Below, one piece after another: positions 10,940 through 24,100 of a stretch of DNA of 64,000 bases (the first letter of the stretch is position 1; the number at the start of each line of letters is the position of its first letter). Under the pieces are notes generated by a model. It was not told the DNA's origin. It made no database searches and worked only from the letters and a program-made list of their open reading frames with translations. Position numbers and translations under genes: made by a program. Origin of the DNA: Macrolepiota albuminosa (taxonomy: Eukaryota; Basidiomycota; Agaricomycetes; Agaricales; Agaricaceae); assembly GCA_027475525.1 (NCBI GenBank), contig JAMWFC010000132.1:62001-126000 (forward strand). The letters are read 5' to 3'.

Positions 10940-11235
10940 CACTACAAAGTAAGTGTTGATTAATTGATTGATGTACAAATATTAATAACCATTCTTCTAG
11001 CAAAACTTCGAAACTCGATTACAAAGTAAGTATTGATTGATTGATTGATTGATTGATATTAATAAATGATCAATTTAGCTACAACTTCAAAACTTGATTA
11101 CAAAGTAAGTATTGACTGATTGATTGATTGATGACCATTAACAAACATTCTTATAGCGAAATTTTCAAACTCAACTACAAAGTAAGTAATGATTGATTGA
11201 TTGATTGATGATTCTTAACAAACATTCAATAGCTC
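10940..11235 (+). repeat. repeated micro-exon-like units in the Helitron 5' region
   Basis: Four GTAAGT sites (10949, 11026, 11105, 11182) are each followed by a GATTGATTGATT tract, an ATTAA or TTAAC branch-like stretch and a TAG. Between each TAG and the next GTAAGT lies a 25-26 nt segment of the form CNAAACTTCGAAACTCGATT plus ACAAA. They look like four short introns (about 52 nt) separating tiny exons. The units have diverged from each other and are shared with copy 2 (18470-18760), so they are not assembly duplicates. Splicing is inferred only. Confidence 0.55.
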
Positions 11236-11650
11236 GACAACTTTCAGCTATTGATTGATCATTGTAAGTGATTTTTGATGTATTTGGGCTTAGAAAATGC
11301 TTAAAAAATTCGAAAAAATCACAGAAAAATCAGGAAAAATTCAATTCAGCTTATAGTGAAAGTTTGGGCTATTGTAGTAAGTGACATTTATTGTTTTTGG
11401 GCTTTATAAATGCTTAAAAAAATTAAATAAAATCAAGAAAAATTCAATTCAGCTTACAGTAACACTTTGACAACTTTGGGCTATTGATACACTCATCATG
11501 TAAGTGTCTTTCAATGGTTTTAAGCTATGAAAATGCTTAAAAAATTATTCTTTCAGGCAATCTTCAACTACTCATTCTAATAATGGACCCAGTACTCCTG
11601 AAGGTCAAAGACAGCAGGCTAGGATTCAAAGCAGGCTACAACAGTTACAA

Positions 11651-14600
11651 ATGACTGATCCTGATGAGCGCCGTGCAAATAGAAGTAGAAGATCTACTTC
11701 AGTGGTTATACCACTTCATTATGGAACTGGGGATATGGGAACTGGGGATATGGGAACTAGGGATATGGGAACTGGGGATATGAGAATTGGAAGAAATGAT
11801 CAGATTGCCTCTAGCTCTTTGGGAAGGCCTATTGGACCAACTGTTGCTATGAACTTATTTGCATCTGAGGATGTACAACTTGGAACTACAGGATTGGGGG
11901 ATATGAGAACTGGGGGAAATAATCAGATTGGTTCAAGCTCTGGAGGAAATACTTCTAGCTCTTTGAGGAGGCCTGTTAGACCACCAACTGTTGCTGAGGA
12001 TCTATTTGCTAGGGCTATTCCTGAAACTCATTTACCTGAAGGATGGAATGCCCCTTTGCAAAATCCTATTCCTAGAATGATACCACCTCTACCTCTTCCT
12101 GCACATAGAGCTCCTTATGTGCCTTCAATAGTAGCACCTCTACCAGCTGCTGTGCATGGAAGAGATAATAGAGTGGGATCAGTCAATCAGCCTGTAGTTG
12201 GTGGAACTGTTATGAGTATACCTGAAACTCATTTGCCTGAAGGTTGGGATGCTCCTTTGCAGAATCCTATACCTAGAATGCCTGCTTTATATGGGCCTGC
12301 TTTACCACTACCACTGCCACCTATACTTGGGAATAGAGAGAGAGAAATTAACCAGCAGGTTGCTCCTATACAAGCACAAGCATTAGCAGCATTGCAAGAC
12401 CAACAAAGGTTGAGGCATATTGCTGCAGCTGAGGAGCAGGATAGACAACAGCAGGCACTAGCAGTATTGCAAGAGCAGCAAAGGCTCAGACATATTGCTA
12501 TAGCTGAAGAGGAGGAGAGGCAACAGGAGTGGCAAAGGCAACAACAGGCATTAGCAGTATTGCATGAGCAACAACAGCTCAGAGAGCAAGGAAGACAACT
12601 ACAGATATTACACCAGCCAGAGGTGAGAGAAAGATAACTTTCAGATGTTGCATTGACTAAGAAAGATTAACAGGATGTAGATCTCAATCCTGAATATAGG
12701 CCTTTGAATGAGGCTAGGGCTCAAAGGATCTTAGAAGGCTGGGAACAAGAACATGCAGCTGATTTGGAGGAGGACTTTGACAATCTAGATGCTCAAGATC
12801 TGGATGATCCTGTTGACAATAGGAGACAGCCAAATCTAGCAGCAGAGCAACTGGAACCTCCTCTTCATCCTCCCATTCTACAACAACCTATAAATGCTCT
12901 TCCAAGAGGAAGACAGCCTAATAATGATCCTGCTGAGAATATAGAGGAGGACTTAGAATATGTGGATCCACCTGTGCAAAATCTACCAGCACCTCCCATC
13001 CTACAAAGGGTTGATCATATTCAAGGCATCAATGCTCTTCCAAGAGGAAGACAGCCTTATATAGATGAACTCTCAGCACATTATCTTGGTCTTATGGATG
13101 TCATATGTCCACACTGTCAGGCTCTACACTGGGATGCTGAAAAGCTCACCAGTTCTACTAGACATCATACAAAATTTGGCATGTGCTGTCTACAAGGCCA
13201 GATTGATTTGCCCAGACTTGCAGACGCTCCACCAGAACTGCTTAACTTGCTCCAAGGTCACCATCCTCTTTCTGATGCTTTTAAAGCATCTATTCGCCAA
13301 TACAATGCAGCTTTTGCATTTACATCTTTGGGAGTTAAACTTGATCACACAATCACCAATCGACCAGGACCATACAGCTTTAGGATTAATGGAGAGCTCC
13401 ATCATCTGACAGGTGCTTTGCTTCCAACTGAAGGCAATCATCCTATATATGCACAACTCTACTTCTATGATCATAATCAACAATTGGCTTTTCGTCAACG
13501 GAGCAATCCTGGATTGGATCCTCAGATAATGGCCTCTTTGCAGGATATGCTTCATAGAGTCAATCCCTTTATTGGCTTATACAAGCATGCAAAGCAGATT
13601 ATGACAGAAGTTCCTGAAGGCCAACCACAAAGGCTTTCTGTTCAACTTAGGGCTGACTTTGGAGATCATCGGCGCTATAACAACCCTAATGAACAGGAAG
13701 GAGTTGCAGCAATTATACCAGGAGATGGCTCTGAAGAACGATCAGATCACCGTGACATAGTCCTGCATCTGCATGGAGGTCAATTGAAGCGAATCAGCCA
13801 TTTACACCCTTTTTATACTCCTCTGCACTACACAATCATATTTCCAACTGGAGAACATGGATTTCATTTAAACATTCCTTCTCAGCTGGGACCACCTCCT
13901 CTGCACTACACATCATATTTCCAACTGGAGAACATGGATTTCATTTAAACATTCCTTCTCAGCTGGGACCACGAGGGCAACGCAGAACACAAAATATCAC
14001 TGAAACTGCTTACTATGCATACCGACTTCAGCAGAGATCTTTAGAAGCTAATGCCGCTTTGCTTTGGAGTGGTCGATTGTTTCAACAATATGTTGTCGAT
14101 GCATGGGCTTCAATCGAACAAACAAAACTTAATTGGGTTAGACACAATCAAAGAAAGATTAGGGCTGAAGTCTATCAAGGAGTGGTTGATGCGGCTATTG
14201 GAGATGAAGACTTACGCAGGCAAAGTCGACGTGTGGTCCTCCCCTCTTCTCATGTTGGAAGTGAACGACACATGCAGCAACTATTCCAGGACTCTATGGC
14301 TATTTGCAGACATTTCCATAAACCAGATCTCTTTATCACTATGACCGCCAATCCAAAGTGGCCAGAAATTGAAGAGGCTCTGTTGAAAGAACCTATGGTT
14401 AATGGAAAGAGGCAAACAGCTTCTGACCGTCCAGATATTGTTGCCAGAGTATTTGAACTCAAGAAAAATGCTCTTTTGAAGGATATCAAAGATGGTCTCT
14501 TTGGAAAATGTGTGGCATCTGTCCATACCATTGAATTTCAAAAGAGGGGACTTCCACATATACATATCTTGATCTTTTTCCATCATCATGACAAGATCAA

Positions 14601-17497
14601 AGATGCAGCTCATGTGGACACTATTGTTTCTGCTCAAATTCCTGATCCAGTGACTCAGCCTCAATTGTATCAGGTATTGGCTTTGCTTGAATTATCAATG
14701 CAGTAACTGACCTTTGTTATTAGGTTGTTACTACCAATATGGTTCATGGTCCATGTGGAGCAGATTTTCCCAATGCCAAGTGCATGGTAGATGGCAAATG
14801 TTCCAAGAGATATCTCAAGGAATTTCAGGAAGCTACACAGTATGGTGATGATGGCTATCCCCAATATGCCAGACCTAACAATGGCCGCTTTTTTGAAAAG
14901 CATGGTCGTCGTTATGACAATCGTAATGTTGTCCCATACAATCCATATCTCTCAGCCAAATTCCAATGTCATATCAATGTGGAAGTCTGTGCTTCAGTGG
15001 ATGCAATCAAATACATTCACAAGTACATCTACAAGGGCCATGATAGGACAACTTTGGAGATTGCTAGGGAGGAGAGGGATGAAATCAAGGAACACTTGGA
15101 TGCCAGATACATTTCTGCTCCTGAGGCTTGCTGGCACATCTTTGAATTCAACATGCATGCTGAATATCCTTCAGTGTACAGATTGCCTGTGCACTTGGAA
15201 AACCAGCATGAAGTCTATTTCCCAGATGATGAACCAATACAGGTGGTGGCTGCTAGACCTAATGCAGACAAGACTGCACTCACAGCTTGGTTTGAAGCCA
15301 ATACCAGGTTTCCCAATAATAACACCACTTATCAGAACTTTCCAACCAAGTTTGTTTATGAAGCATCTAAACGGAGTTGGAAGGAGAGGCAGAGAGGGAC
15401 AGCAATTGGAAGGATGTATTTTGCTTCACCAAGACAGGGAGAAAGGTTCTATCTCAGGATGCTCTTGACTGTTGTAACCAATGCAACTTCATGGGCTGAT
15501 CTCAGGACAGTCAATGGCCATATCTATCCCACTTATCAAGAAGCATGCAAGGCTCTAGGTCTTTTGGAGGATAATGCAGAATGGAGGCAGTGTCTCACTG
15601 AAGCTGCTCCAATCCAACTAGGATCAGCTCTCAGGCAGCTGTTTTGCACTATTCTATTCCACTGTGCTCCTGCCACTCCTGAGGCTCTATGGAACGAATT
15701 CAAACATTCTATCTGTGATGATCTTCGACACAGATTAGAACATACTAGGCAATACAGGGACCGAGTCTTTACCAATGAGGATGTCTATGACTATGGCCTT
15801 TATCTCATCAATGACACTTTGATGAATTTTGGGAAAACTCTGAAAGACTTTCCCAACATGCCAGAGGCTCAACAGAATTGGAATATAGTTCCAGGTAATT
15901 GGCATTTGCATAAGAGATTGACTTGAATACTGATCAATCTTCTAGGCAATAGACTTTTGGAAGATGAAACTAATTATGATGTTGAGGACCTCAAGCAAAG
16001 AGTGGAGGGAAACAAAGCCAAGTTCAATGTGGAACAACTGGAAACTTTCAATGCTGTCATGGATTCTGTGAACAACAATTTGGGCAGGATGCTATTCATT
16101 CACAGTGCTGGAGGATGTGGCAAAACTTTTGTCTGCAATACTCTGTGAACAACAATTTGGGCAGGATGCTATTCATTCACAGTGCTGGAGGATGTGGCAA
16201 AACTTTTGTCTGCAATACTCTGGCTGCTGCAGTTCGTTCTCATGGAGATGTGGCATTATGTGTAGCATCATCTGGCATTGCTGCCTTATTGTTGGAAGGG
16301 GGTAGGACAGCTCATTCAAGATTCAAAATTCCCATTCCTGCTCTTGACACATCCATTGCCAATATCAAGAGAGGAACCCAGTTATCACAGCTCATACTTC
16401 GCACCAAAGTTGTTATTTGGGATGAAGTTCCAATGCAACACAAAAATGCCATTGACTCTGTTGATCGTGGCTTCAGAGACATCTTCAATAATGACATTTC
16501 CTTTGGTGGAGTCACTGTGGTTTTTGGAGGGGACTTTAGGCAAACTCTTCCAGTGGTTCCACATGGACTCAGGCAGCAGATGATTGCTGCTTCACTCAAA
16601 AGGGGCCGACTTTGGGATAATATTCAAGTCCATTACTTGGTCCAAAATATGCGGTTGGAGCAGACTGTGGACAATATTGCTCATGCAGCTTGGTTGTTGG
16701 ATGTTGGTGCAGGGAAAAATCTAGGACCTGGAGAAACAGTCAAACTGCCTGAAAGGATGATCTGTGATGACAATTCTATCACTGGATTGATTTCTTCCAC
16801 ATATCCTGATATTGGTCATCCTCAAAATGATCAGTATTACCTGGACCGGACTATTCTCTCTGGCAAGAACTCAGATATAGAGGAGATCAATGCAGAAGTT
16901 CTAGAGAGGTATCCAGGGGAAGAAAGGATTTTACAGAGTGCAGATTCTGTTCTCTCTGATAACAGGAATCCTGATGGCCTTGCCTTATATCCTGTGGAAT
17001 ATCTCAACTCTTTGAAAGCCAGTAGTTTGCCTTTGGCTAAACTGGCTTTGAAGATTGGAGTTCCTGTCATGCTTCTCAGGAATCTGGACACAACCAAAGG
17101 ACTTTGCAATGGAACAAGAATGATTGTCACTCACATCAGCACTAGAGTCCTCAGATGTCGTATTATCAGTGGAGATGCCAAGTTTGCAGGTTCAACTGTT
17201 TTGATTCCAAGGATCAATCTAGATGCCTCTGAAGAGGATTTGCCCATACCATTACGCAGGAGACAGTTTCCAATTCGATTGGCCTTTGCTATGACTATCA
17301 ACAAGTCTCAAGGGCAATCAGTCAAGCATGTTGGATTGGACCTTCGATCACCGGTTTTTACACATGGCCAACTCTATGTTGCACTTTCTCGATGCACATC
17401 AGGAGATCGTATCAAGGTGATTTTGTCAGAAGAAAATACATCAAGAGCAACTGCAAATATTGTGTATCAAGAAGTTCTTAATGGTTTACAAATGTAA
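11651..17497 (+). CDS. Helitron Rep/PIF1-type helicase, copy 1 (frame broken twice)
   Basis: This is the rolling-circle transposase of the Helitron: an N-terminal Helitron-like domain, an HUH nuclease that nicks DNA through tyrosines, and a PIF1-family helicase. Four exons are clear: 11651-12622, 12674-14673, 14724-15894 and 15946-17497, with introns of about 50 nt at sites identical to copy 2. PHIHIL lies near 14553 and KYIHKYIYKG near 15010. Two direct repeats break the frame. One (period 77-78) at 13819-13975 lies before the nuclease domain, and one (exact, 77 bp) at 16065-16219 lies across the Walker A motif. Removing either copy of each repeat leaves the frame open, as in copy 2. Because 77-bp repeats recur throughout the window, the breaks may be assembly errors. 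In-frame sequence extends upstream of the ATG to a splice acceptor near 11556, so the true N-terminus may be longer. Confidence 0.85.
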
Positions 17498-18133
17498 GTG
17501 TGATTGTTAATTATATACTTATTACTAACTTTATATTTTAGCATCTAACTTGATACTGTACATATAACTTGGAATTGTAGCATTATTTTTTGGGTTTACA
17601 AATGTGAGTATGATTGTTAATTACCTACTTATTACTGACTTTTATATTTTAGCATCTAACTTGATATTTGTTGATACTGTACTAATAGAATATATATAAC
17701 TTGGAATTGTAACATCATTTCTTGATAAATGTGAACTTTCTATTCTTTAACAACATATGCTTGAACCAGTAAGACATAATGAAAGTAAGTCATGATAGAA
17801 GTTGAGTTATGAATATACATATTTGGAACCCCTAACCGAACGAAGTGAGGTTGGGGTGAAGGCTGAGTTACTTATATACATACTTGGAGCCCTAACCGAA
17901 CGAAGTGAGGTTGGGGTGGAGGCTAAGTTACCTATACATACTTGGAGCCCTAACCGAACGAAGTGAGGTTAGGGTGGAGGCTTAGTTGGGGGGGGTTTGG
18001 GGGCGAAGCCCCCAACGAGCTACAAAATTCGTGCCGAAGGCACGAATCGGGTGGAGGCTTAGTTGGGGGGGGTTTGGGGGCGAAGCCCCCAACGAGCTAC
18101 AAAATTCGTGCCGAAGGCACGAATCGTAGCTTG

Positions 18134-21100
18134 TCTATATAGAATGGGACAACCGTTTTGTGGGAATTGATTGATTAGTCAGTTCTGACTAAGGCTGACA
18201 AATACTTGCCTTTTTTGTTTGTTTTTCGGTCAGTTTTCCAGTAGAAAAGAAAAAAAAAAGATATTAATTAATGAAAAAGAGTGTATATTAAATATTTAAA
18301 TGTACAATATCTCCCGGACACATGTGGAAGGTATCTGGAGTGTGTGAATGTGGCCGAGGCCAAAACGCGATTTAGTGGACACCAGTTTTCACGCCTCGCG
18401 TGTTTTTAAACCAAACAGCATCAATTTTTCCACGGTTTCAATGTTGTAGTGAGTAAACTACACTACAAAGTAAGTGTTGATTGATTGATTGATTTACAAA
18501 TATTAATAACCATTCTTATAGCAACGCTTCGAAACTCAATTACAAAGTAAGTATTGATTGATTGATTGATTGATAGATATTAATAAATGATTGATCTAGC
18601 TACAACTTCGAAATTTGATTACAAAGTAAGTATTGACTGATTGATTGATTGATGACTATTAACAAACATTCTTATAGCGAAATTTTCACACTCAACTACA
18701 AAGTAAGTAATTATTAATTGATTGATTGATGAATCTTAACAAACATTCAATAGCTCGACAACTTTCAGCTATTGATTGATCATTGTAAGTGATTTTTAAT
18801 GTATTTGAGCTTAAAAAATGCTTAAAAAATTCGAAAAAAATCACAGAAAAATCAGGGAAAATTCAATTCAGCTTATAGTGAAAGTTTGGGCTATTGTAGT
18901 AAGTGACTTTCATTGTTTTTGAGCTTTATAAGTGCTTAAAAAATTCAAAAAAATTCAGAAAAATTCAGAAAAATTCAGAAAAATTCTATTCAGCTTACAG
19001 TAATACTTGGACAACTTTGAGCTATTGATACACTCATCATGTAAGTGTCTTTCAATAGTTTTAAGCTATGAAAATGCTTAAAAAATTATTCTTTCAGGCA
19101 ATCTTCAACTACTCATTCTAATAATGGACCCAGTACTCCTGAAGGTCAAAGACAGCAGGCTAGGATTCAAAGCAGGCTACAACAGTTACAAATGACTGAT
19201 CCTGATGAGCGTCGTTCAAATAGAAGTAGAAGATCTACTTCAGTGGTTATACCACTTCATTATGGAACTGGGGATATGGGAACTGGGGATATGAGAACTG
19301 GGGATATGAGAATTGGAAGAAATGATCAGATTGCCTCTAGCTCTTTGGGAAGGCCTATTGGACCAACTGTTGCTATGAACTTATTTGCATCTGAGGATGT
19401 ACAACTTGGAACTACAGGATTGGGGGATATGAGAACTGGGGGAAATAATCAGATTGGTTCAAGCTCTGGAGGAAATACTTCTAGCTCTTTGAGGAGGCCT
19501 GTTAGACCACCAACTGTTGCTGAGGATCTATTTGCTAGGGCTATTCCTGAAACTCATTTACCTGAAGGATGGAATGCCCCTTTGCAAAATCCTATTCCTA
19601 GAATGATACCACCTCTACCTCTTCCTGCACATAGAGCTCCTTATGTGCCTTCAATAGTAGCACCTCTACCAGCTGCTGTGCATGGAAGAGATCATAGAGT
19701 GGGATCAGTCAATCAGCCTGTAGTTGGTGGGACTGCTATGAGTATACCTGAAACTCATTTGCCTGAAGGTTGGGATGCTCCTTTACAGAATCCTATACCT
19801 AGAATGCCTGCTTTGCATAGAGCTGCTTTGCCAAACTTCACAATGCCACTGCCACTGCCACCTGCACTTAGGAATAGAGGGAGACAGCAGGTTGCTCCTA
19901 TACAAGCACAATCATTAGCAGCATTGCAAGACCAACAAAGGTTGAGGCATATTGCTGCAGCTGAGGAGCAGGATAGACAATGGCAGGCACTAGCAGTATT
20001 GCAGGAGCAACAGAGGCAACAACAGGCATTAGCAGTATTGCATGAGCAACAACAGCTCAGAGATATTGCTATAGCTGAAGAGCATGCAGTAGCAGAGGCA
20101 CAAAGGGCTTTACATCAGCTAGAGGTGAGACAAAGACAACTTTTAAAAGTTGCATTGACTAAGAAAGATTAACAGGATGTAGATCTCAATCCTGAACATA
20201 GGCCTTTAAATGAGGCTAGAGCTGAAAGGATCTTACAAAATTGGGAACAGCAACGTTTAGCTGATCTTGAAGAGGATTTTAATGATTTGGATCCTCATGG
20301 ATTAGAAAATATCCATGCAGCTTTTGATGAAATGCTTCAAAATCCTTTGGAGTATTTGGAACATCCCATTGACAATGAGATTGATCCAAATCCACTGGAT
20401 AATTATAGGAATGATCTTGCTGAGAATATAGAGGAGGACTTGGAGTATGTGGATCTACCTGGAGATAATAGACAGCAAAATCTACCAGCACCTCCTAACT
20501 TGGAGTATGTGGATCTACCTGGAAATGTCATGCAGCAGAATGTACCAGCACCTCCTGTCTTACAAAGGATTCAAGAACCTGATGATGTTCAGCCTAGGAA
20601 TGCTCTTCCAACAGGAAGACAGCATTACATAGATGGATCCCCTTCACACTATCTTGGTTCTATGGATGTTGCATGTCCACACTGTCATGCTCTACATTTT
20701 GATGCTGAAAAGCTCTCCAAGTCTACTAGACGTAATCCAAAGTTTGGCATGTGCTGTTTACAAGGGCAGATTGATTTGCCCAGACTTGCAGATGCTCCAC
20801 CAGAACTGCTTAGCTTACTCCAAGGCTATCATGCTCTTTCTGATGCTTTCAAAGCATCTATTCACCAATACAATGCAGCCTTTGCATTTACATCTCTGGG
20901 AGTCAAAATTGACCATGCGATTACAAATGCTCCAGGACTATACAGCTTTAGGATTAATGGAGAGCTCCATCATCTGACAGGTGCTTTGCTTCCAACTGAA
21001 GGTGATCATCCTGTGTATGCACAACTCTACTTCTACGATCACAATCAACAATTGGCTTTTCGTCAGAGAAGCAATCCTAGATTGGATCCTCAGATAATGG

Positions 21101-24100
21101 CCTCTTTGCAGGATATGCTTCATAGAGTCAATCCCTTTATTGGCTTATACAAGCTTGCAAAGCAGATTATGACAGAAGTACCTGAAGGCCAACCACAAAG
21201 GCTTTCTGTTCAACTTAGAGCTGACTTTGGAGACCATCAACGCTATAACAACCCTAATGAACAGGAAGGAGTTGCTGCAATTATACCAGGAGATGGTTCT
21301 GAAGAACGATCAGATCACCGTGACATAGTCCTGCATCTGCATGGAGGTCAATTGAAGCAAATCAGCCATTTGCATCCCTATTATACTCCCTTGCACTATA
21401 CTGTCATATTTCCAACTGGAGAACCTGGATTTCACACCGATATTCAATCTCAATTTGGACCAGCAGGAGAACAAAGAGCCAAAAAGGTTAGCCAAACTGC
21501 ATATTATGCATATAGGCTGCAGCAGAGGGCTTTGGAAGCCAATGCTGCATTGCTTTGGAGTAGCAGACTGTTCCAGCAATATGTTGTGGATGCATGGGCA
21601 TCAATAGAACAATCAAAGCTCAACTGGGTCAGGCAGAATCAAAAGAAGATTAGGGCTGAAGTCTATCAAGGAGTGGTCGATGCGGCTACTGGAGATGAAG
21701 ATTTACGCAGGCAAAGCCGACGTGTGGTCCTCCCCTCTTCTCATGTTGGAAGTGAACGACATATGCAGCAACTATTCCAGGACTCTATGGCTATTTGCAG
21801 GCATTTCCACAAACCAGATCTCTTCATCACTATGACTGCCAATCCAAAGTGGCCAGAAATTGAAGAGGCTCTGTTGAAGGAACCTATGGTTAATGGAAAG
21901 AGGCAAACAGCTTCTGACTGTCCAGATATTGTTGCCAGAGTATTTGAACTCAAGAAGAATGCTCTTTTGAAGGACATAAAAGATGGTCTATTTGGAAAAT
22001 GTGTGGCATCTGTCCATACCATTGAATTTCAAAAGAGGGGACTTCCACATATACATATCTTGATCTTTTTCCATCATCATGACAAGATCAAAGATGCAGC
22101 TCATGTGGACACTATTGTTTCTGCTCAAATTCCTGATCCAGTGACTCAGCCTCAATTGTATCAGGTATTGGCTTTGCTTGAATTATCAATGCAGTAACTG
22201 ACCTTTGTTATTAGGTTGTTACTACCAATATGGTTCATGGTCCATGTGGAGCAGATTTTCCCAATGCCAAGTGCATGGTAGATGGCAAATGTTCCAAGAG
22301 ATATCTCAAGGAATTTCAGGAAGCTACACAGTATGGTGATGATGGCTATCCCCAATATGCCAGACCTAACAATGGCCGCTTTTTTGAAAAGCATGGTCGT
22401 CGTTATGACAATCGTAATGTTGTCCCATACAATCCATATCTCTCAGCCAAATTCCAATGTCATATCAATGTGGAAGTCTGTGCTTCAGTGGATGCAATCA
22501 AATACATTCACAAGTACATCTACAAGGGCCATGATAGGACAACTTTGGAGATTGCTAGGGAGGAGAGGGATGAAATCAAGGAACACTTGGATGCCAGATA
22601 CATTTCTGCTCCTGAGGCTTGCTGGCACATCTTTGAATTCAACATGCATGCTGAATATCCTTCAGTGTACAGATTGCCTGTGCACTTGGAAAACCAGCAT
22701 GAAGTCTATTTCCCAGATGATGAACCAATACAGGTGGTGGCTGCTAGACCTAATGCAGACAAGACTGCACTCACAGCTTGGTTTGAAGCCAATACCAGGT
22801 TTCCCAATAATAACACCACTTATCAGAACTTTCCAACCAAGTTTGTTTATGAAGCATCTAAACGGAGTTGGAAGGAGAGGCAGAGAGGGACAGCAATTGG
22901 AAGGATGTATTTTGCTTCACCAAGACAGGGAGAAAGGTTCTATCTCAGGATGCTCTTGACTGTTGTAACCAATGCAACTTCATGGGCTGATCTCAGGACA
23001 GTCAATGGCCATATCTATCCCACTTATCAAGAAGCATGCAAGGCTCTAGGTCTTTTGGAGGATAATGCAGAATGGAGGCAGTGTCTCACTGAAGCTGCTC
23101 CAATCCAACTAGGATCAGCTCTCAGGCAGCTGTTTTGCACTATTCTATTCCACTGTGCTCCTGCCACTCCTGAGGCTCTATGGAACGAATTCAAACATTC
23201 TATCTGTGATGATCTTCGACACAGATTAGAACATACTAGGCAATACAGGGACCGAGTCTTTACCAATGAGGATGTCTATGACTATGGCCTTTATCTCATC
23301 AATGACACTTTGATGAATTTTGGGAAAACTCTGAAAGACTTTCCCAACATGCCAGAGGCTCAACAGAATTGGAATATAGTTCCAGGTAATTGGCATTTGC
23401 ATAAGAGATTGACTTGAATACTGATCAATCTTCTAGGCAATAGACTTTTGGAAGATGAAACTAATTATGATGTTGAGGACCTCAAGCAAAGAGTGGAGGA
23501 AAACAAGGCCAAGTTCAATGTGGAACAACTGGAGACTTTCAATGCTGTCATAAACTCAGTGAACAACAATTTGGGCAGGATGCTATTCATTCACAGTGCT
23601 GGAGGATGTGGCAAAACCTTTGTCTGCAATACTCTGGCTGCTGCAGTTCGTTCCCATGGAGATGTGGCATTATGTGTAGCATCATCTGGCATTGCTGCCT
23701 TATTGTTGGAAGGGGGTAGGACAGCTCATTCAAGATTCAAAATTCCTATTCCTGCTTTTGACACATCCATTGCCAATATCAAGAGAGGAACTCAGTTATC
23801 ACAGCTCATACTTCGCACCAAAGTTGTTATTTGGGATGAAGTTCCAATGCAACACAAAAATGCCATTGACTCTGTTGATCGTGGCTTCAGAGACATCTTC
23901 AATAATGACATTTCCTTTGGTGGAGTCACTGTGGTTTTTGGAGGGGACTTTAGGCAAACTCTTCCAGTCGTTCCACATGGACTTAGGCAGCAGATGATTG
24001 CTGCTTCACTCAAAAGGGGCCGACTTTGGGATCATATTCAAGTTCATTACTTGGTCCAAAATATGAGATTGGATCAGACTGCAGAGAATATTGCTCATGC

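Larger units (their letters stand above)
10606..18133 (+). mobile_element. autonomous Helitron copy 1
   Basis: It runs from TCTCTATATAATGCGACG, directly after the hairpin end of unit 3, to the terminal palindrome ending GTAGCTTG at 18133. It carries one Rep/helicase gene on the plus strand. Copy 2 follows with no intervening base. The 5' 500 bp hold GATT-rich repeats and the 3' 300 bp hold the CTAACC and GGGGGCGAAGCCCCC hairpins shared by all units. Confidence 0.85.

Noticed and set aside
10949..11190. The 77-79 bp period of the micro-exon units as another assembly duplication
   Set aside because: The units differ from each other at many positions, periods vary (77, 79, 77), and both Helitron copies have the same set. 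These repeats are real.
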